Shown here: piece by piece, positions 62,733 through 64,000 of the stretch | Position numbering within the stretch: the first letter of the stretch is position 1 | Layout: each line of letters begins with the position of its first letter | Assembly: GCA_026874595.1 (NCBI GenBank) | Contig: CM049306.1 | Coordinates: forward strand, 7,311,519-7,375,518 | Length of the DNA: 64,000 bases | DNA from: Sipunculus nudus | Taxonomy: Eukaryota > Annelida > Sipuncula > Golfingiida > Sipunculidae | Direction: 5' to 3' | The notes under the pieces: model-generated | Told to the model about the DNA's origin: nothing | Database searches by the model: none | The model's input: only the letters and a program-made list of their open reading frames with translations | Translations under genes and position numbers: made by a program

Positions 62733-64000
62733 AACAAGGGACCCATGGGTCATGGTGCTCAGCTTAAGTTTGAAATTTTTTGCAAATGCAAAATATTCTA
62801 TTTTAATGTTTTTCATTTATATAAGCATATGAGAAGCTAAGAGGAAAGAGGCCCTCCTACTTGGTTATAGTAAAAATCTAAATATATGATTGCAAACTAA
62901 TACTCTGACAAGACTGTCATATAGAAAAACAGTAAAAGTTTTGAGATACTGTGATGCATATGAAAAATTTACAGATGGACAGGCCAGTGGACAGAATGGA
63001 CTAATACCTTTATTTCATTTTCAAGGGAATAATGCATTTAAGTTTATATATAAGCCTATTATTTAAGCATATCCACTTTTTCCATTAAAATAGTTTTTAT
63101 CTGATTAATTTTTTTTATTTACAAGTTTTATAAATTTTGTATTAAAAAACACTGAAAATATAAGTTAAAATATTAGAATTCTAAGTTGCAATCATTATAT
63201 ATCCAGAGTGTAGCTCATATTGGTTAATATTATGCATACACATATATTTTTATTTTTTTTTAATCACAAATGTTTAAGCTGAATTTAAAAGAAAATAATG
63301 CCACAACATGGCCTCTACAAGATTATTCCTTGAATCACTATTAAAAAGTTTTGCACATTGGAGTTTTTAGTACATGCTTAATCTTATTCACCAAAATAAA
63401 ATAAAAGATTCAGTAAATTTGGTAAAATAAAAACATCTTTTCAAATAAAGTAAACACACTGTTGGTTGAATGAGGGACAAACAATATCATTATGCTAATT
63501 ACAATCTAAGCTATAATTTATTAATGGAATTATTAGTCAATTTCACACCTGATGAAGTTTTTACTCTTCTCAAGTAAGGAATTACTTATCTGATGAACAT
63601 CCACACTTTCATAGCAATACACCACTTTGTGGACACAATTAAATGTGCACTTTAATCATTGTAACCCTGGTGGTTAATACAAAATCTAAAATGTAGCATT
63701 GCATAGCCAAGAATAAAATGAAATACAGAAAATTATAACATTCATCTAGTTAATGCACCATCTAGGGGGGGGGGGGGGTTATGCAGGGCAGAGGGGAAGC
63801 CTGCTAGTAGTGGCCAAGCTGAGCCAAGGCAAGCTGCCTGGGGTGGGTTACATAATGCAAGTGAAGGCTGTACAACTAGGTGGGCTAGATGTAAACAACA
63901 CTTGACATGGTGTATGAAAGCTTGAATAAAAGCTACTCTTTTCAATCAATTCCTTTGAAATTTCAGATTTTAAAAGATTAAATCCTTATGTATATATGCT
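62733..64000 (-). repeat. Family II element h, reverse, cut by window edge
   Basis: It begins AACAAGGGACCCATGGGTCA and TGGTGCTCAGCTTAAG. It matches in reverse the outer pieces of b (22985-23821, then 19955-20307), including the homopolymer at 63766-63778 that corresponds to the poly-C at about 20207. It supplies the empty site for the insertion of d. It lies in a RUVBL1 intron. Confidence 0.75.

Overview
This is an AT-rich animal nuclear genome window. Genes are split by many spliceosomal introns with GT..AG borders, coding exons make up only about 7% of the bases, and dispersed repeats fill most of the rest. The three recognisable genes are of animal type. The repeats have terminal hairpins, tandem cores and GACA/GACG-type microsatellites that resemble the pearl/Helentron-like elements known from bivalves. 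A bivalve mollusc is therefore my best guess, but that is inference.

Layout. (1) Positions 4102-11905, + strand: a MAPKAPK2/3-type protein kinase (MK2), from the exon just after the ATP-binding lysine to the stop codon. The N-terminal exon or exons lie off the left edge. (2) Positions 13986-23821: a block of at least five same-orientation repeat elements nested inside each other, with no gene. (3) Positions 25200-47083, - strand: a complete cilia and flagella associated protein 58 gene (CFAP58, formerly CCDC147) in 17 coding exons. They join in frame to an 881-residue coiled-coil protein. Its introns carry three minisatellite arrays, a pogo-like element and copies of two repeat families. (4) Positions 47084-54342: upstream region of CFAP58 and repeat-rich intergenic DNA. 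(5) Positions 54943-62589, - strand: the last six exons of RUVBL1 (Pontin), 255 residues with Walker B, sensor 1 and sensor 2. The Walker A half lies beyond the right edge.

The genes do not form an operon. MK2 is a stress kinase, CFAP58 an axonemal coiled-coil protein, and RUVBL1 an AAA+ ATPase of chromatin-remodelling and R2TP complexes. R2TP also serves dynein-arm assembly, so a ciliary theme linking CFAP58 and RUVBL1 is possible but unproven.

The most unusual observation is that several tandem repeats are in register with splice junctions. In MK2, a 32-bp array starts at a real 5' splice site and repeats it, and a perfect 225-bp tandem duplication copies an exon start with its 3' splice site. 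In CFAP58, the 56-bp and 40-bp minisatellites and two smaller repeat tracts are made of copies of the adjacent acceptor plus exon edge. This places rows of decoy splice sites next to the true ones. The nested repeat block is the second highlight, because empty-site comparisons inside the window show where each element inserted.
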